A stretch of DNA of 64,000 nucleotides from a virus: the IMG/VR virus record IMGVR_UViG_3300008108_000181, positions 1 to 64,000 of that record; one strand, written 5' to 3'. The notes under the pieces are model-generated. The model searched no databases and had not been told where the DNA came from. It worked only from the letters and a program-made list of their open reading frames with translations. Shown here one piece after another: positions 49,679 through 58,835 of this stretch. The position numbers and the translations under genes are program-made. Each line of letters starts with the position of its first letter. Within the stretch, counting starts at the first letter, position 1.

Positions 49679-50830
49679 TTAAATCAATGCTTTTTTGTTA
49701 AAATCACATTGAAGTAATTTAAATAAATCTCTAATCTCATTGTTTTTAAAAAAGTTTAAATAATTGTGAACTATTACATCTTGCATTTCATTCTTTAATT
49801 CTTTCAATTCATCCAAATTTAATTCGGATATAGTTTCCATCACCTTTACTATTTTATTAAATCGTTTTTTTAAATCAGTTTCAGTATCATAACTCTCATC
49901 CCACCAATTACTAAATGTTTTATAACCCAATTCATGTAATTTATTTAAAGTAAAAGGATTTCCAAATACAATAAAAGGTTGGCATAGGTAAATGGGTTTG
50001 TATGTTTTTTCGGATATAAAAAGTGAATCATTATCATATAGAGTTTCAGTAACGATATTTAAAAAAGATTTTAAATGAGCATCTACATTTAATCTTGCAC
50101 CTCCACCTATTTTTTGATTATCCCAACGAGGGACATCATAATAATAGTTTTTATCAACACCTCGTAATGTTGTAATAGATTTATTTTTAAACTTTGAATT
50201 AGTAGTTAATTCATTAAACATTAATAATCTATTTTCTCTAGCTATACCGTTGAAACATAAAAAATGAAATTCAAAATTGGTATTCAAAAATTTAGTATAT
50301 TCAGTTTGATGTGAATTTACTTTTATTGAATCCAATTTAGATATTGATAGAAAGTTTATATGGTTACCAAAATAGTTGTAATTGATTATAGTAAAATTAT
50401 TATTTGAAAATTGAATTAGGTTTGAGGTAATTACAATAACATCATCCTTTGAAAAATTATATTTTTGACATAAGTCATTTATCCAATTCACACACGAAGT
50501 ATTGAAATATCCTTCAAGTAAATAAGCAAAAACAATTTTACATTTTTTGAGTTTAATTGATGCTATTAAATTTTCATCTAAATCAATAGTTTTATGATTG
50601 TCAAATAACTTATTATCAAATAGTATTATGGGATATATAAAATTTAAATTATTTTTAATAAAAAAATGAATACTACTTTCTTTAAAATTACCTAAAGTAT
50701 TATCTAATAAATTTGAAATACTTGTTTTGCCACTGATAATCCAATCAGGTTCGATATCATAGTTGTGTAAGTTTAAATAAGATGTATTATCATAACCAAC
50801 ATTTATTAATAAGTTTTTTAAATCACTCAT
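49679..50830 (-). CDS. Glycosyltransferase-like protein of the S/TEK family
   Basis: A 383-residue protein. It has FLCFNGIARENRLLMFNEL (190-208), the C-x-N-x-x-x-R-x-x-R type phrase of phage glycosyltransferases, and FISEKTYKPIYLCQPFIVFG (271-290) with a following LHELGYKTF. This mirrors the 362-residue protein at 6427-7515. It is the last gene of the surface-chemistry operon and shows no downstream terminator. Reaction unknown. Confidence 0.6.
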   Translation of the reverse strand: MSDLKNLLINVGYDNTSYLNLHNYDIEPDWIISGKTSISNLLDNTLGNFKESSIHFFIKNNLNFIYPIILFDNKLFDNHKTIDLDENLIASIKLKKCKIVFAYLLEGYFNTSCVNWINDLCQKYNFSKDDVIVITSNLIQFSNNNFTIINYNYFGNHINFLSISKLDSIKVNSHQTEYTKFLNTNFEFHFLCFNGIARENRLLMFNELTTNSKFKNKSITTLRGVDKNYYYDVPRWDNQKIGGGARLNVDAHLKSFLNIVTETLYDNDSLFISEKTYKPIYLCQPFIVFGNPFTLNKLHELGYKTFSNWWDESYDTETDLKKRFNKIVKVMETISELNLDELKELKNEMQDVIVHNYLNFFKNNEIRDLFKLLQCDFNKKALI

Positions 50831-51447
50831 ATCAAATCAGGTTCAAAGTACTTTTTATAAAAAATTTCAGATAATGATTTATGTGATTTAAATGAAAGAT
50901 GATAATCTACTATTTGTCCTTCAGTTGCATCTTTTATAGTTTCAAGACCTTTTAAATCAGTCTGAACATTCCATAAAATTACTTTTTCACATCCCTTTTG
51001 TATGAGGAGTTTTTTAATCCATTCAAATCTTTTTATCTGTCTATTCTTATATAAAATGTTATCTGCAAAGTAATACTGGAAATTTATGATGGTTTCAAAT
51101 TCATCATTCGTTAATCCATTTTCGGTTTTACTTTTTGAAAAATCGTGAACTATGGACTCAAAATGATTATTAATTGGTACATCAAATCGGTGGGCGTGTG
51201 TCATTCCAATAAACACATAATCATCTTTACTTATCTCTTTCCACGTATCAATTATAGTATCTATGATTGTATCGTTTGAACTTCCATTCTTTCCAAGATT
51301 TTTTAGTTCAACATTTAATTTATCACTTAACCATACTGGCCAAACCCCATCTCCTGATTTGTAATAACTTTCATAATACTCATCATTTGGATGACACCCA
51401 TGTCCTGCAGTATTACTATCACCAAATGTCCATAGTGTAGATTTCAT
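50827..51447 (-). CDS. SGNH/GDSL-like hydrolase
   Basis: A 206-residue SGNH-type protein: TLWTFGDSNTAGHG (block I with the Ser nucleophile), NLGKNGSSND (block II Gly, block III Asn) and an IGMTHAHRFD region. Block V would supply the catalytic Asp and His late in the chain (the YHLSFKSHKS region), though that match is weaker. It could be a deacetylase or esterase acting on glycans. It overlaps the next gene by four bases. Confidence 0.75.
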   Translation of the reverse strand: MKSTLWTFGDSNTAGHGCHPNDEYYESYYKSGDGVWPVWLSDKLNVELKNLGKNGSSNDTIIDTIIDTWKEISKDDYVFIGMTHAHRFDVPINNHFESIVHDFSKSKTENGLTNDEFETIINFQYYFADNILYKNRQIKRFEWIKKLLIQKGCEKVILWNVQTDLKGLETIKDATEGQIVDYHLSFKSHKSLSEIFYKKYFEPDLI

Positions 51448-51884
51448 AATTTAGAAGTATAACCAATACTTTCAACTAACTCAAACACAACATTATTCCA
51501 ATCTTCTATTTCAACATGGATTGAATTATATTTTTCTAACATAACACCACTAACTTTTCTGTAAAACCAAGTTGGTGAATACTTTGGTCTTGGTATTTGT
51601 TTGGTGACATATAAGTTATAACCAAAACAAGTATCTGAAGTAAGTTCTTTAAACCAGACATATCCAATTGGTGTATTGTTTAATTTTAATAAAAATAAAT
51701 AATGTTTTGATTCTAATCTTAATTTGCAATCATCTATATCAAACATCCCATCCCACTTATATTCTGAATTAAATGAATCTATAAGTGATTGAATATCGGA
51801 AATATAATTTTCTATATCCACTACAAGATGAGTGGTTAGTTCTTCTTTTATAAAATTATCTTTATGTAAAATATATTTTCTCAT
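51444..51884 (-). CDS. GNAT-like acetyltransferase
   Basis: A 146-residue protein with the GNAT order: N-terminal helix pair, the central strand TPIGYVWFKEL, the LYVTKQIPRPKYSPT turn that replaces the usual R/Q-x-x-G-x-G/A, and a closing FELVESIGYTSKL. The acetyl-CoA loop is not typical, so substrate and even activity are uncertain. It overlaps both neighbours by one to four bases. Confidence 0.6.
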   Translation of the reverse strand: MRKYILHKDNFIKEELTTHLVVDIENYISDIQSLIDSFNSEYKWDGMFDIDDCKLRLESKHYLFLLKLNNTPIGYVWFKELTSDTCFGYNLYVTKQIPRPKYSPTWFYRKVSGVMLEKYNSIHVEIEDWNNVVFELVESIGYTSKL

Positions 51885-52621
51885 CAGAATAATGTTTTTA
51901 CATTTTTTACTTTATCATAAGGTAAATAAATAGAATCATATTTTTCTTTAAATTCATCATTAAGTTTTAGTTTTGTATCAAAGTGTTGGCTAGTATTTAT
52001 ATTCATTAATTTAAAATCCATATTTAATTTATTTGATACCCACTCTTCTAATTTATACAACTCATTAAAATCAAACCATATTATATTAGGGTCATGGTTG
52101 TGCCACTTTGAATACGGAAATAATAAAATTTTTAACCAGTTTATACCATGTTGATTAACATTTAATTTATATTTTTTTATAAAAACTTGAACAATTACTT
52201 CTACACTTTCTGCTGATTGTAAGTCATATTTTTTATACCATAATAATTCATCAATAGTAAGATTTGATAATTTATTAAATGTATCTAAATGATTATATCT
52301 ATGAAACATTTTTAATATATGTTTCCATAAGGATATAAATCTTTCATACTTATTTCTCTTAACAGATATAACATCATAATGATATCCAAATTTTTCTTTT
52401 AAAATACGTATTTGCTCATGACCATGTACAAAGTCTATATCAAACTCTTGAAAATTTATTTGATTTATATTATCATATTGAGTGTGAATTAATTGATTTT
52501 CTATATTAAACTCGGTATGATAGTGTTTAATTTCTAAATTTTGTTTTACACATGATGCCATAAATGCAGTAGATGCACATCTTGGTAATGATAAATAAAT
52601 AAATTTATTTTCTACTAACAT
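51884..52621 (-). CDS. Sulfotransferase-like protein (tandem copy A)
   Basis: A 245-residue protein. The N-terminus MLVENKFIYLSLPRCASTAF carries a phosphosulfate loop (SLPRCAST), and ISVKRNKYERFISLWKH is the 3'-phosphate motif. It is closely similar to 53299-54042 (MLVENKF..SLPRCAS), so the two arose by duplication. Each is followed or preceded by a 2OG-Fe oxygenase gene. It should transfer sulfate from PAPS to an unknown acceptor. Confidence 0.75.
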   Translation of the reverse strand: MLVENKFIYLSLPRCASTAFMASCVKQNLEIKHYHTEFNIENQLIHTQYDNINQINFQEFDIDFVHGHEQIRILKEKFGYHYDVISVKRNKYERFISLWKHILKMFHRYNHLDTFNKLSNLTIDELLWYKKYDLQSAESVEVIVQVFIKKYKLNVNQHGINWLKILLFPYSKWHNHDPNIIWFDFNELYKLEEWVSNKLNMDFKLMNINTSQHFDTKLKLNDEFKEKYDSIYLPYDKVKNVKTLF

Positions 52622-53269
52622 TTAAATTATTGATTTTAAGTCTGTTTGTATTATACTAACATTACCAGAAACTGAAATTCTCTCAACTCCTTGTGTGTAA
52701 AATGGTGATACATAATGAATCAAATATGATGGAAATATAATTACCTCTCCCTTTTTAGGAGTGTGTTGAATCAAAGCTGATGGGGATAACAAATTATTTA
52801 CCAATTGAGTGTAAGGGGTTACATCGAGTTGTGTATTATTTCCATAAAAAAAAGATATTGTACCTGGTCGATATGATGCTTCACTAAATGGTTGTTCATT
52901 TATTATTTCTTGTGGGAAATCTAAATAAATTACAAATGATATTTCTCCATTATGATGTCTGTGTGGTGGATTATGTTCACCTGATTTTTGTCTATTAATC
53001 CATAAACTATTTAATGTTGTTTTATAGTTCGAATGGATAATACCTCTTTCAATTCGAATCCATTCGATATATTCTTTAATTTTTATTAATATATCTGATT
53101 CAAATTTCTTTTTTAATAATTCAGAATACGTTTTTTCGTTTTCAATATGACCAGCTAGGCTTGATTTAGCATCATCTCTTTGTTGTACACCGTCTAATAA
53201 CAAATCTGCCCTTAATTTTTCAGAGATAGTACTAATTAATACAGGTGGTCCAAATTTTAATTCTTTCAT
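52622..53269 (-). CDS. 2OG-Fe(II) oxygenase-like protein (cassette A)
   Basis: A 215-residue jelly-roll enzyme. LWINRQKSGEHNPPHRHHN and then SFVIYLDFP give the first His and Asp of the facial triad. VIIFPSYLIHYVSPF and ERISVSGNVSI give the second His and the basic residue that holds 2-oxoglutarate. Phage members of this family hydroxylate proteins or nucleic acid. It forms a pair with the sulfotransferase just downstream. Confidence 0.75.
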   Translation of the reverse strand: MKELKFGPPVLISTISEKLRADLLLDGVQQRDDAKSSLAGHIENEKTYSELLKKKFESDILIKIKEYIEWIRIERGIIHSNYKTTLNSLWINRQKSGEHNPPHRHHNGEISFVIYLDFPQEIINEQPFSEASYRPGTISFFYGNNTQLDVTPYTQLVNNLLSPSALIQHTPKKGEVIIFPSYLIHYVSPFYTQGVERISVSGNVSIIQTDLKSII

Positions 53270-53298
53270 ATCAACTTATATGTTTTTTTTTTAGAAAA

Positions 53299-54042
53299 TT
53301 ATATTAGTGTTTTATTATTTTTTTGAATATCATAATAATCATAAATGTCATTATATCTTTTTATAAACTCATCATTTAATTTTAATTCACATTCAAAATG
53401 CTGACTTCCATTTGATTTTTCCATTTTAAATGGTTTATTGGTTTTATTAGATACCCAATCCTCCAATTCTGTAAAATTTCCAAAATCAAAGTATTTTATT
53501 TTTGGATTATTATTATGCCAATACGATGTTGGTCTAAATGCAATTTGTAACATATTGATAAAATAATCATCAACGTATTTTTCAATACCATTTCTTTTAC
53601 AAAACTCAATAAATACTAATTTTTCAGATTCATGTGAAATTAAATCGAAAGTTTTAAAAAATAATATATCATCTAAATTTAATTTTTTAAGTATATTTAC
53701 CAGTTCAATTGGATACCGATACCGTAATCGTTCCATTTCTACCATATCAATTGTGTGCTTCCATACCGAAATAAATCTTTCATATCTATTTCGTTTAATT
53801 GATATTATATCATATTTGTTTCCAAATTTATCAATTAACTCACTTGATTTTTCGTGAACATGAAATATATGGTCAGCTAATTCTTCATTATTCATAGATA
53901 AATCTATAAAATGTGCCGATTCATCATACCGTTTTTGATTAAAATGATTTATTTCAAATCCATGTCGAATACATGATATATAAAAAGAAAAAGATGCACA
54001 TCTTGGTAAAGACACAAATAAAAATTTATTTTCTACTAACAT
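53299..54042 (-). CDS. Sulfotransferase-like protein (tandem copy B)
   Basis: A 247-residue protein with the same layout as its neighbour: FLFVSLPRCASFSFYIS (phosphosulfate loop) and IISIKRNRYERFISVWKH (3'-phosphate motif). Identity is visible through the N-terminal half and again at the C-terminus (PFKMEKSNGSQHF). The two copies diverge in the central acceptor region, so they may sulfate different acceptors. One base after the preceding gene's stop. Confidence 0.75.
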   Translation of the reverse strand: MLVENKFLFVSLPRCASFSFYISCIRHGFEINHFNQKRYDESAHFIDLSMNNEELADHIFHVHEKSSELIDKFGNKYDIISIKRNRYERFISVWKHTIDMVEMERLRYRYPIELVNILKKLNLDDILFFKTFDLISHESEKLVFIEFCKRNGIEKYVDDYFINMLQIAFRPTSYWHNNNPKIKYFDFGNFTELEDWVSNKTNKPFKMEKSNGSQHFECELKLNDEFIKRYNDIYDYYDIQKNNKTLI

Positions 54043-54687
54043 TTATATCAATGATTTTTGTTTTTTTATATATTCAAATCCAGTATTTCCAGCAAATACT
54101 ATTCTATCTATGTTAGATTTTGGTGCATTATTAGCAGCATGGGGAAGTGATGCCTCCATTATTATTAAATCATCTTCTTCTGGTCTAATCCAATAATCTT
54201 CTCCAGTTTTTCCTTTTATATATAAAACACTATCATCTCCTTCTACAATATCAGGCATTTGTATATAATATACCCATGTGTAATGTGGAAAAAAACCTTT
54301 TTGTTTTTTTTTAATTTCAATATGAGTATGGTATCTAGTATCATCTTTTGTTATGTGATACACATCATTATCTCCTTTTACAAATTCGCGTTGTACTGGT
54401 TTTTTTGAACGAGTTACATTTATCCACGCATCTGCATTAAATTTATTGTATATATTATAATTTTTAATGTATAGTGATTTACACATCTTCCAACTTTTAT
54501 TCATAATTTCATCAAATATAGCATCCATACCATCATAGTATGGATATGCATCGACCTCTTTAAATGGACTAAAAAAATCTTCCATTTCCATTTTATAAAA
54601 CCATTTTAATAAATGTTGTTTATTATCTAACATATTTAATTTTGTTTTCCAAATATAGGTAGAATTATCAAAATATATCTTTTCCAT
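54043..54687 (-). CDS. 2OG-Fe(II) oxygenase-like protein (cassette B)
   Basis: A 214-residue protein with the jelly-roll features AWINVTRSKKPVQ, YHTHIEIKKK (His-x-His), TWVYYIQMPDIVEGDD, then EEDDLIIMEASLPHAANN and IDRIVFAGNTGF. These give the His...His...Arg pattern of 2OG-Fe(II) oxygenases. It is the oxygenase of the upstream pair, followed directly by sulfotransferase copy B. Distant similarity to 52622-53269 supports duplication of the pair. Confidence 0.7.
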   Translation of the reverse strand: MEKIYFDNSTYIWKTKLNMLDNKQHLLKWFYKMEMEDFFSPFKEVDAYPYYDGMDAIFDEIMNKSWKMCKSLYIKNYNIYNKFNADAWINVTRSKKPVQREFVKGDNDVYHITKDDTRYHTHIEIKKKQKGFFPHYTWVYYIQMPDIVEGDDSVLYIKGKTGEDYWIRPEEDDLIIMEASLPHAANNAPKSNIDRIVFAGNTGFEYIKKQKSLI

Positions 54688-54688
54688 A

Positions 54689-55969
54689 TTATATAATATT
54701 TTTGTATATAGTATTTCTTTCTATAATAAAGTTATTATGAATTATACTTTTTAAAAATGAATTTTCATTGTTAATAAAACTCATTAATTTACTATGTGTG
54801 GTATTACTCCAATCAATACATAGCTGTCTATTAGTTTCATAATTTTTCATAAATTCTTCTACGAATAAAACAAATTTTTCAGGATTACCGTTTACCCTTT
54901 TTATTTCATTATAAAATGGATGTGAATGTGTATCTAATATTTCAGATACTACATCTAATGGATATTGATGAGTAGATATAAAAGGAATGTTAGCCAGTAA
55001 GAATCCATATGTTTTTTCAGATAAATAGTTTGATGTAAAATCACCTTCTTTCCAATCCCAAGTTTCGGATAGTATATGCATTTTAGACATAGGAAGAATT
55101 CTCATCAAATAATCCAAATAATGCTCTATGTTTTCAATCCAAGATATATCATCAAAATCATCTCCTTTATTAATATTGTAGTTGATATTTTTTTCTAATT
55201 GTTTAGAATACATAGTAAATTCTTTATTAATACAATTATCTACTCTCGAAAGATATATTCTTTCATCATTTAGTTTTGCTAATCCATTTATGATACTAGT
55301 TCTATTTCTCTTATGATACCTCATAGAAAAACATAAATCATACGGTTGATTTAATTTACTAAATATGTTTTTAAATTCATAATACCAACGAATTGATAGG
55401 AGTTCATTCCATTGATGTATTGTATTTGTCAAACAAAAAAAATGATTTGGATATTTGGTTTTCACGAACTCGTTAAAGATTACATTATCTGTTATGATAA
55501 AATGATTTTTTAATCTATCTATCTGAACCTCCAAATCCATCACATTTGGATAGTTAATCCCATCATATTTAATGATAGATTTTTCAGTTCGTAATAAAAA
55601 AATAAACCAATTACTTTTATTTTCCAAAGTATCGGCTATCCATTTCATTATTGGAATATCATTAATACCAAATTCTGCTCCCCATTTTCCACGATGAGAA
55701 GTATCACCTTCTTTACGATTTACACAATCAATAATTTTTAACTTATCATCTTGGTTTATTTGTTCTAAACAAGTTAAAAAATCTAATATATGATATCCAT
55801 CGGTATTATCATTTATAAAAGGATTGAATACTAATTCCAAATCTTGCTTTTCATATCTGCAAAAAATAGAACCAATATTATTAGTTAGTTCATATCTCCT
55901 ATTAGTTGTTTTATGAAACAACTTATAAAAAAGAGAAATGGAATAAAAATGATGAATGTAAAATTTCAT
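54689..55969 (-). CDS. Glycosyltransferase-like protein of the S/TEK family (426 aa)
   Basis: A 426-residue protein with FSMRYHKRNRTSIINGLAKL and, further on, FTSNYLSEKTYGFLLANIPFISTHQYPLDVVSEIL, which is the S-E-K-T phrase of the same family in a longer chain. A central region has paired strands and a DWSNTT end. It starts the part of the operon with the oxygenase/sulfotransferase pairs. Reaction unknown. Confidence 0.58.
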   Translation of the reverse strand: MKFYIHHFYSISLFYKLFHKTTNRRYELTNNIGSIFCRYEKQDLELVFNPFINDNTDGYHILDFLTCLEQINQDDKLKIIDCVNRKEGDTSHRGKWGAEFGINDIPIMKWIADTLENKSNWFIFLLRTEKSIIKYDGINYPNVMDLEVQIDRLKNHFIITDNVIFNEFVKTKYPNHFFCLTNTIHQWNELLSIRWYYEFKNIFSKLNQPYDLCFSMRYHKRNRTSIINGLAKLNDERIYLSRVDNCINKEFTMYSKQLEKNINYNINKGDDFDDISWIENIEHYLDYLMRILPMSKMHILSETWDWKEGDFTSNYLSEKTYGFLLANIPFISTHQYPLDVVSEILDTHSHPFYNEIKRVNGNPEKFVLFVEEFMKNYETNRQLCIDWSNTTHSKLMSFINNENSFLKSIIHNNFIIERNTIYKNII

Positions 55970-55993
55970 TAAAAATAATAACCAATTTTAATA

Positions 55994-56377
55994 CTAAATT
56001 ATTTTATTTTTTCTGATATCCCAGTATGTTTGCCAATATTTAGTTCCATAATCATGACACAATTCATCATCTGGTTCAATTTCCTTTAATGAATAAAATT
56101 CAATAAATTTATCATCTTTTACTTTCCAATTGATATTAGGAGAATCTGAATGATTATAAATAGCACCATACCCTAATGGAAAGATTCGTTTGGTGGTGTG
56201 TTCATCAATTTGAAACAAATAATCTAGTAATGGATTGATATTAGAATTATAAATTGGTAAAAAATAACAAGTTTCAACTATCTCACCTATATTAATTTTT
56301 TCCAAAGTAAATACACCAAAACCCTTTACTTCGTCTATATACCTTATTTCTAATTTAATTTTATTAAAAATTTTCAT
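55994..56377 (-). CDS. SET-domain protein
   Basis: A 127-residue minimal SET domain: GFGVFTLEKINIGEIVE (S-adenosylmethionine-side motif, GxGxxxxxxIxxGxxV), PLGYGAIYNHSDSPNINW (the NHSxxPN motif) and EIEPDDELCHDYG (E-L-x-x-D-Y-G). These match stand-alone SET proteins that methylate lysine. No pre- or post-SET Cys cluster. A SET protein in a phage cluster that also holds sulfotransferases and oxygenases suggests protein-level modification, perhaps of virion or host proteins. Confidence 0.82.
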   Translation of the reverse strand: MKIFNKIKLEIRYIDEVKGFGVFTLEKINIGEIVETCYFLPIYNSNINPLLDYLFQIDEHTTKRIFPLGYGAIYNHSDSPNINWKVKDDKFIEFYSLKEIEPDDELCHDYGTKYWQTYWDIRKNKII

Positions 56378-56405
56378 TTATTAAAAAAATAAGCACAACC
56401 CTTAT

Positions 56406-56687
56406 CTATATTAAACTATTTTTTTGTTTTCGTGTATTTCCAAAGACATCGGAATCTTCAACATCTAACCATTTATGAAGAGGACACGCATCGTATCTTG
56501 GTGAGAATATTTTTTTACTAATAGGACACCCACACTCATCACATTTCAGATACCCACCAATCCCAGTAACCTTCTTATCACATCCGTTGCATATCTCTAA
56601 TCGTCCTTCTGCTAATTTTAATTGAGATTCGGTGGGATTGTTAGCTATAATCCAAGACTCTGCTATCTCCTTTACTTTATCAAACAT
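56406..56687 (-). CDS. Small zinc-ribbon protein
   Basis: A 93-residue protein with Cys pairs (ICNGCDKK, CDECGCP, then YDACPLHKW), enough for one or two zinc ribbons. Similar short proteins occur in T4-like phages. Likely binds nucleic acid or protein, role unknown. It is 18 bases downstream of a 49-residue gene. Confidence 0.7.
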   Translation of the reverse strand: MFDKVKEIAESWIIANNPTESQLKLAEGRLEICNGCDKKVTGIGGYLKCDECGCPISKKIFSPRYDACPLHKWLDVEDSDVFGNTRKQKNSLI

Positions 56688-56705
56688 ATAACTAATTATT
56701 AATTA

Positions 56706-56855
56706 TTATAAATGGTTTTCCTTTACGGCATTTACAAATAAATTAATTTTATCTGAAATAGCCGATTTTACAGCAGAGTTTGTATTTATTCTCTGTCTTT
56801 TAAATAATTCAGTATAATCTGAATATGTTATATTTTTGTTAATTTCGGTTGCCAT
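56706..56855 (-). CDS. Very small protein (49 aa)
   Basis: Frame MATEINKNITYSDYTELFK to ENHL. Helical, with charge and Asn. It begins one base after the large fibre gene stop, so it is likely translated with it. No family recognised. Confidence 0.5.
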   Translation of the reverse strand: MATEINKNITYSDYTELFKRQRINTNSAVKSAISDKINLFVNAVKENHL

Positions 56856-56856
56856 A

Positions 56857-58794
56857 TTAATTTAGTTTTTTAAATTCTACATCTATTTTATTGTAATCAA
56901 CTACATATAATCCATTTTCATTTAAAGATAATGAATCTTCATAATTAGTTCCAATCAACTCTTGAGCAATAACTCCTTGATATAATCCTTCTTCGTTTTT
57001 GTAATTAAATTGATAAACATTTAACCCAAAATCAGATACACCAATTAAAGTCAAATTTTCTTTATATTGAATATCTGATTTTTGGTCATTACAATAAGCA
57101 GTATTTGATATATACCCACTATGCGGTAAGTAGGTAAATACCGCGGCATTTTTTCCATATACGACTCTTGAACATCCTCCGTAGTAATTCGACCCCCAAT
57201 AACCCGGACATGCAGTATTGTATGCATTATCAATGCAAGTATACCAAGCAACACAAAATGCTCCTCCGGCACCTCCGTGTGTATTTACAGCAGTCCAATA
57301 TCTACAATCATAACCAAAGTTATGTGTAACTAACCCATATCTACTTTGATTTTCAGTTTCTTCCAAAGTAAGGAATAAATCCAATTCTTCAAAATCCAAA
57401 GTGTATCCAGTAAATTTATCAAATCTAAAATTTACATTGGTTATAGTAGTAATAATTAATTGATTAGTAGTGGTATCGAAGGTAAGAATTTCATCACCGA
57501 CTTTTAACTCTGAATATGTTTGAAATTTAACATAATCACCATCTTTTACCATTATTTCGGCATGGACAACATCACTAAATGTAGAATTAGTATCAGTTTC
57601 AAATGTAACTAATACTCCATAAAAATCAGTAGTTGATTTGTTTTCTAAAAATGATGATGATACTTGATAATCTGTAATTATTGAATCATATGAAGAGGAC
57701 CACGCTACCAAACTAGGTGTATCACTTTCATCAGGTAATTCTGCAAATAAAATAGATTTTACTTCATCACCTATTTGTAAATTGGGTGCCAATTCAATAC
57801 TACCATCTGGTAATAGGACTTTAGTATTTTGGGTAGCACTTAACTTTATTGCAACTTGATTAGCTGTTGTATAAAATTTTTGAAGATATCTCATTCTATC
57901 CCAAGGTTGAACTTGATTGGTATCATCAAAATCTGCTGAAGATAGAAGTGGTAAAATTGTTGTTTTTTCTATAACTTGTAAGTTAATAATATCCAAATTC
58001 GAACCATATAATAAATCTATGCTTCTATATGTATTTAATCTACCATCAAATAAATCGGTATCATTGAAAATATATTCTTGGATATATTCATCAACTTCCA
58101 AATTAGATTTTAAACTATTTAATTCTTCAAGTGTACTAATCTTATATAATTTTGGATAGATTTTATTATCAGAAGGAGTTACTCTTTTTTTAATACAATA
58201 GTTAGGATGGTTTCCATTATCTCTTAATGTAGTACCAATACTATCTATACCAAATTCATTATCATCAATATAACATTTTGGAATAGAATTATTATCTGCA
58301 TCATACATTAACTTTAAAAATCCCCAATTATCTCTAGCGTAATTATCATCAATTAATGCAGTAGTATCAAATGATAATCGTATGATTAGTTTATCTTCTG
58401 TATCTTCTACAAAAGGAATGGTAGTAGAAGTGGCATCTGTGCTTATTGTTACTAATTCTATATTACTTCCAGATAAAAATGATTTTAAATACTGATTAAA
58501 AGTAAAATTAAAAGGTATGTTTGGTAATGAGTTAGCAGTACGATTTGAATTTATACTACGAAGTTCATTAAGTTCATAATTAAGTGTGTTAGCTGTTTCC
58601 GCGGACCTATTGGTTTCATTTGAAATTAATACAACTTCTGTAAAATTATTTGAAATTACAAAATTTTCAAATGATGCTGAATCAAAATTAAGAGACCATT
58701 GGGTATCTAATTGAATATTTGTATTTGTTTCTAATGCTTTGAAGGTACCATCGGTATCTTTCATAAAATCAGTACCTATAATAACTGCTCTCAT
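56857..58794 (-). CDS. Fibre-like protein with Hint-like and S74 chaperone domains
   Basis: A 645-residue mosaic. The start reads MRAVIIGTDFMKDTDG and LETNTN near 21-26, the E-x-N-x-N type phrase that ends ATP-grasp folds, and residues 130-280 resemble an ATP-grasp body (ELNSLKSNLEVDEYIQEYIF). Residues 319-492 read as a Hint/intein-like module: SATQNTKVLLPDG with IGDEVKS, then VVHAEIMVKDGD with LKVGDEIL, ending GLVTHNF. The expected Cys/Ser nucleophile is Ser319 and the residue after His-Asn is Phe. A Cys-rich stretch (496-570) follows. The end (572-645) is an S74 intramolecular chaperone (KSDIQYKENLTLIG, GVIAQELIG). It is headed by a late promoter element and leads the surface-chemistry operon. 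Domains other than S74 are tentative. Confidence 0.75.
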   Translation of the reverse strand: MRAVIIGTDFMKDTDGTFKALETNTNIQLDTQWSLNFDSASFENFVISNNFTEVVLISNETNRSAETANTLNYELNELRSINSNRTANSLPNIPFNFTFNQYLKSFLSGSNIELVTISTDATSTTIPFVEDTEDKLIIRLSFDTTALIDDNYARDNWGFLKLMYDADNNSIPKCYIDDNEFGIDSIGTTLRDNGNHPNYCIKKRVTPSDNKIYPKLYKISTLEELNSLKSNLEVDEYIQEYIFNDTDLFDGRLNTYRSIDLLYGSNLDIINLQVIEKTTILPLLSSADFDDTNQVQPWDRMRYLQKFYTTANQVAIKLSATQNTKVLLPDGSIELAPNLQIGDEVKSILFAELPDESDTPSLVAWSSSYDSIITDYQVSSSFLENKSTTDFYGVLVTFETDTNSTFSDVVHAEIMVKDGDYVKFQTYSELKVGDEILTFDTTTNQLIITTITNVNFRFDKFTGYTLDFEELDLFLTLEETENQSRYGLVTHNFGYDCRYWTAVNTHGGAGGAFCVAWYTCIDNAYNTACPGYWGSNYYGGCSRVVYGKNAAVFTYLPHSGYISNTAYCNDQKSDIQYKENLTLIGVSDFGLNVYQFNYKNEEGLYQGVIAQELIGTNYEDSLSLNENGLYVVDYNKIDVEFKKLN

Positions 58795-58820
58795 AATTGA
58801 TTTTTTTGTTTAAATTCATT

Positions 58821-58835
58821 TTATATAAATATACC
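58821..58835 (-). promoter_or_regulatory. Late-type promoter element
   Basis: Minus strand GGTATATTTATATAA about 27 bases before the ATG at 58794, no -33 TTG. It is the only promoter-like site seen before the whole 58794-49679 operon. Confidence 0.62.
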
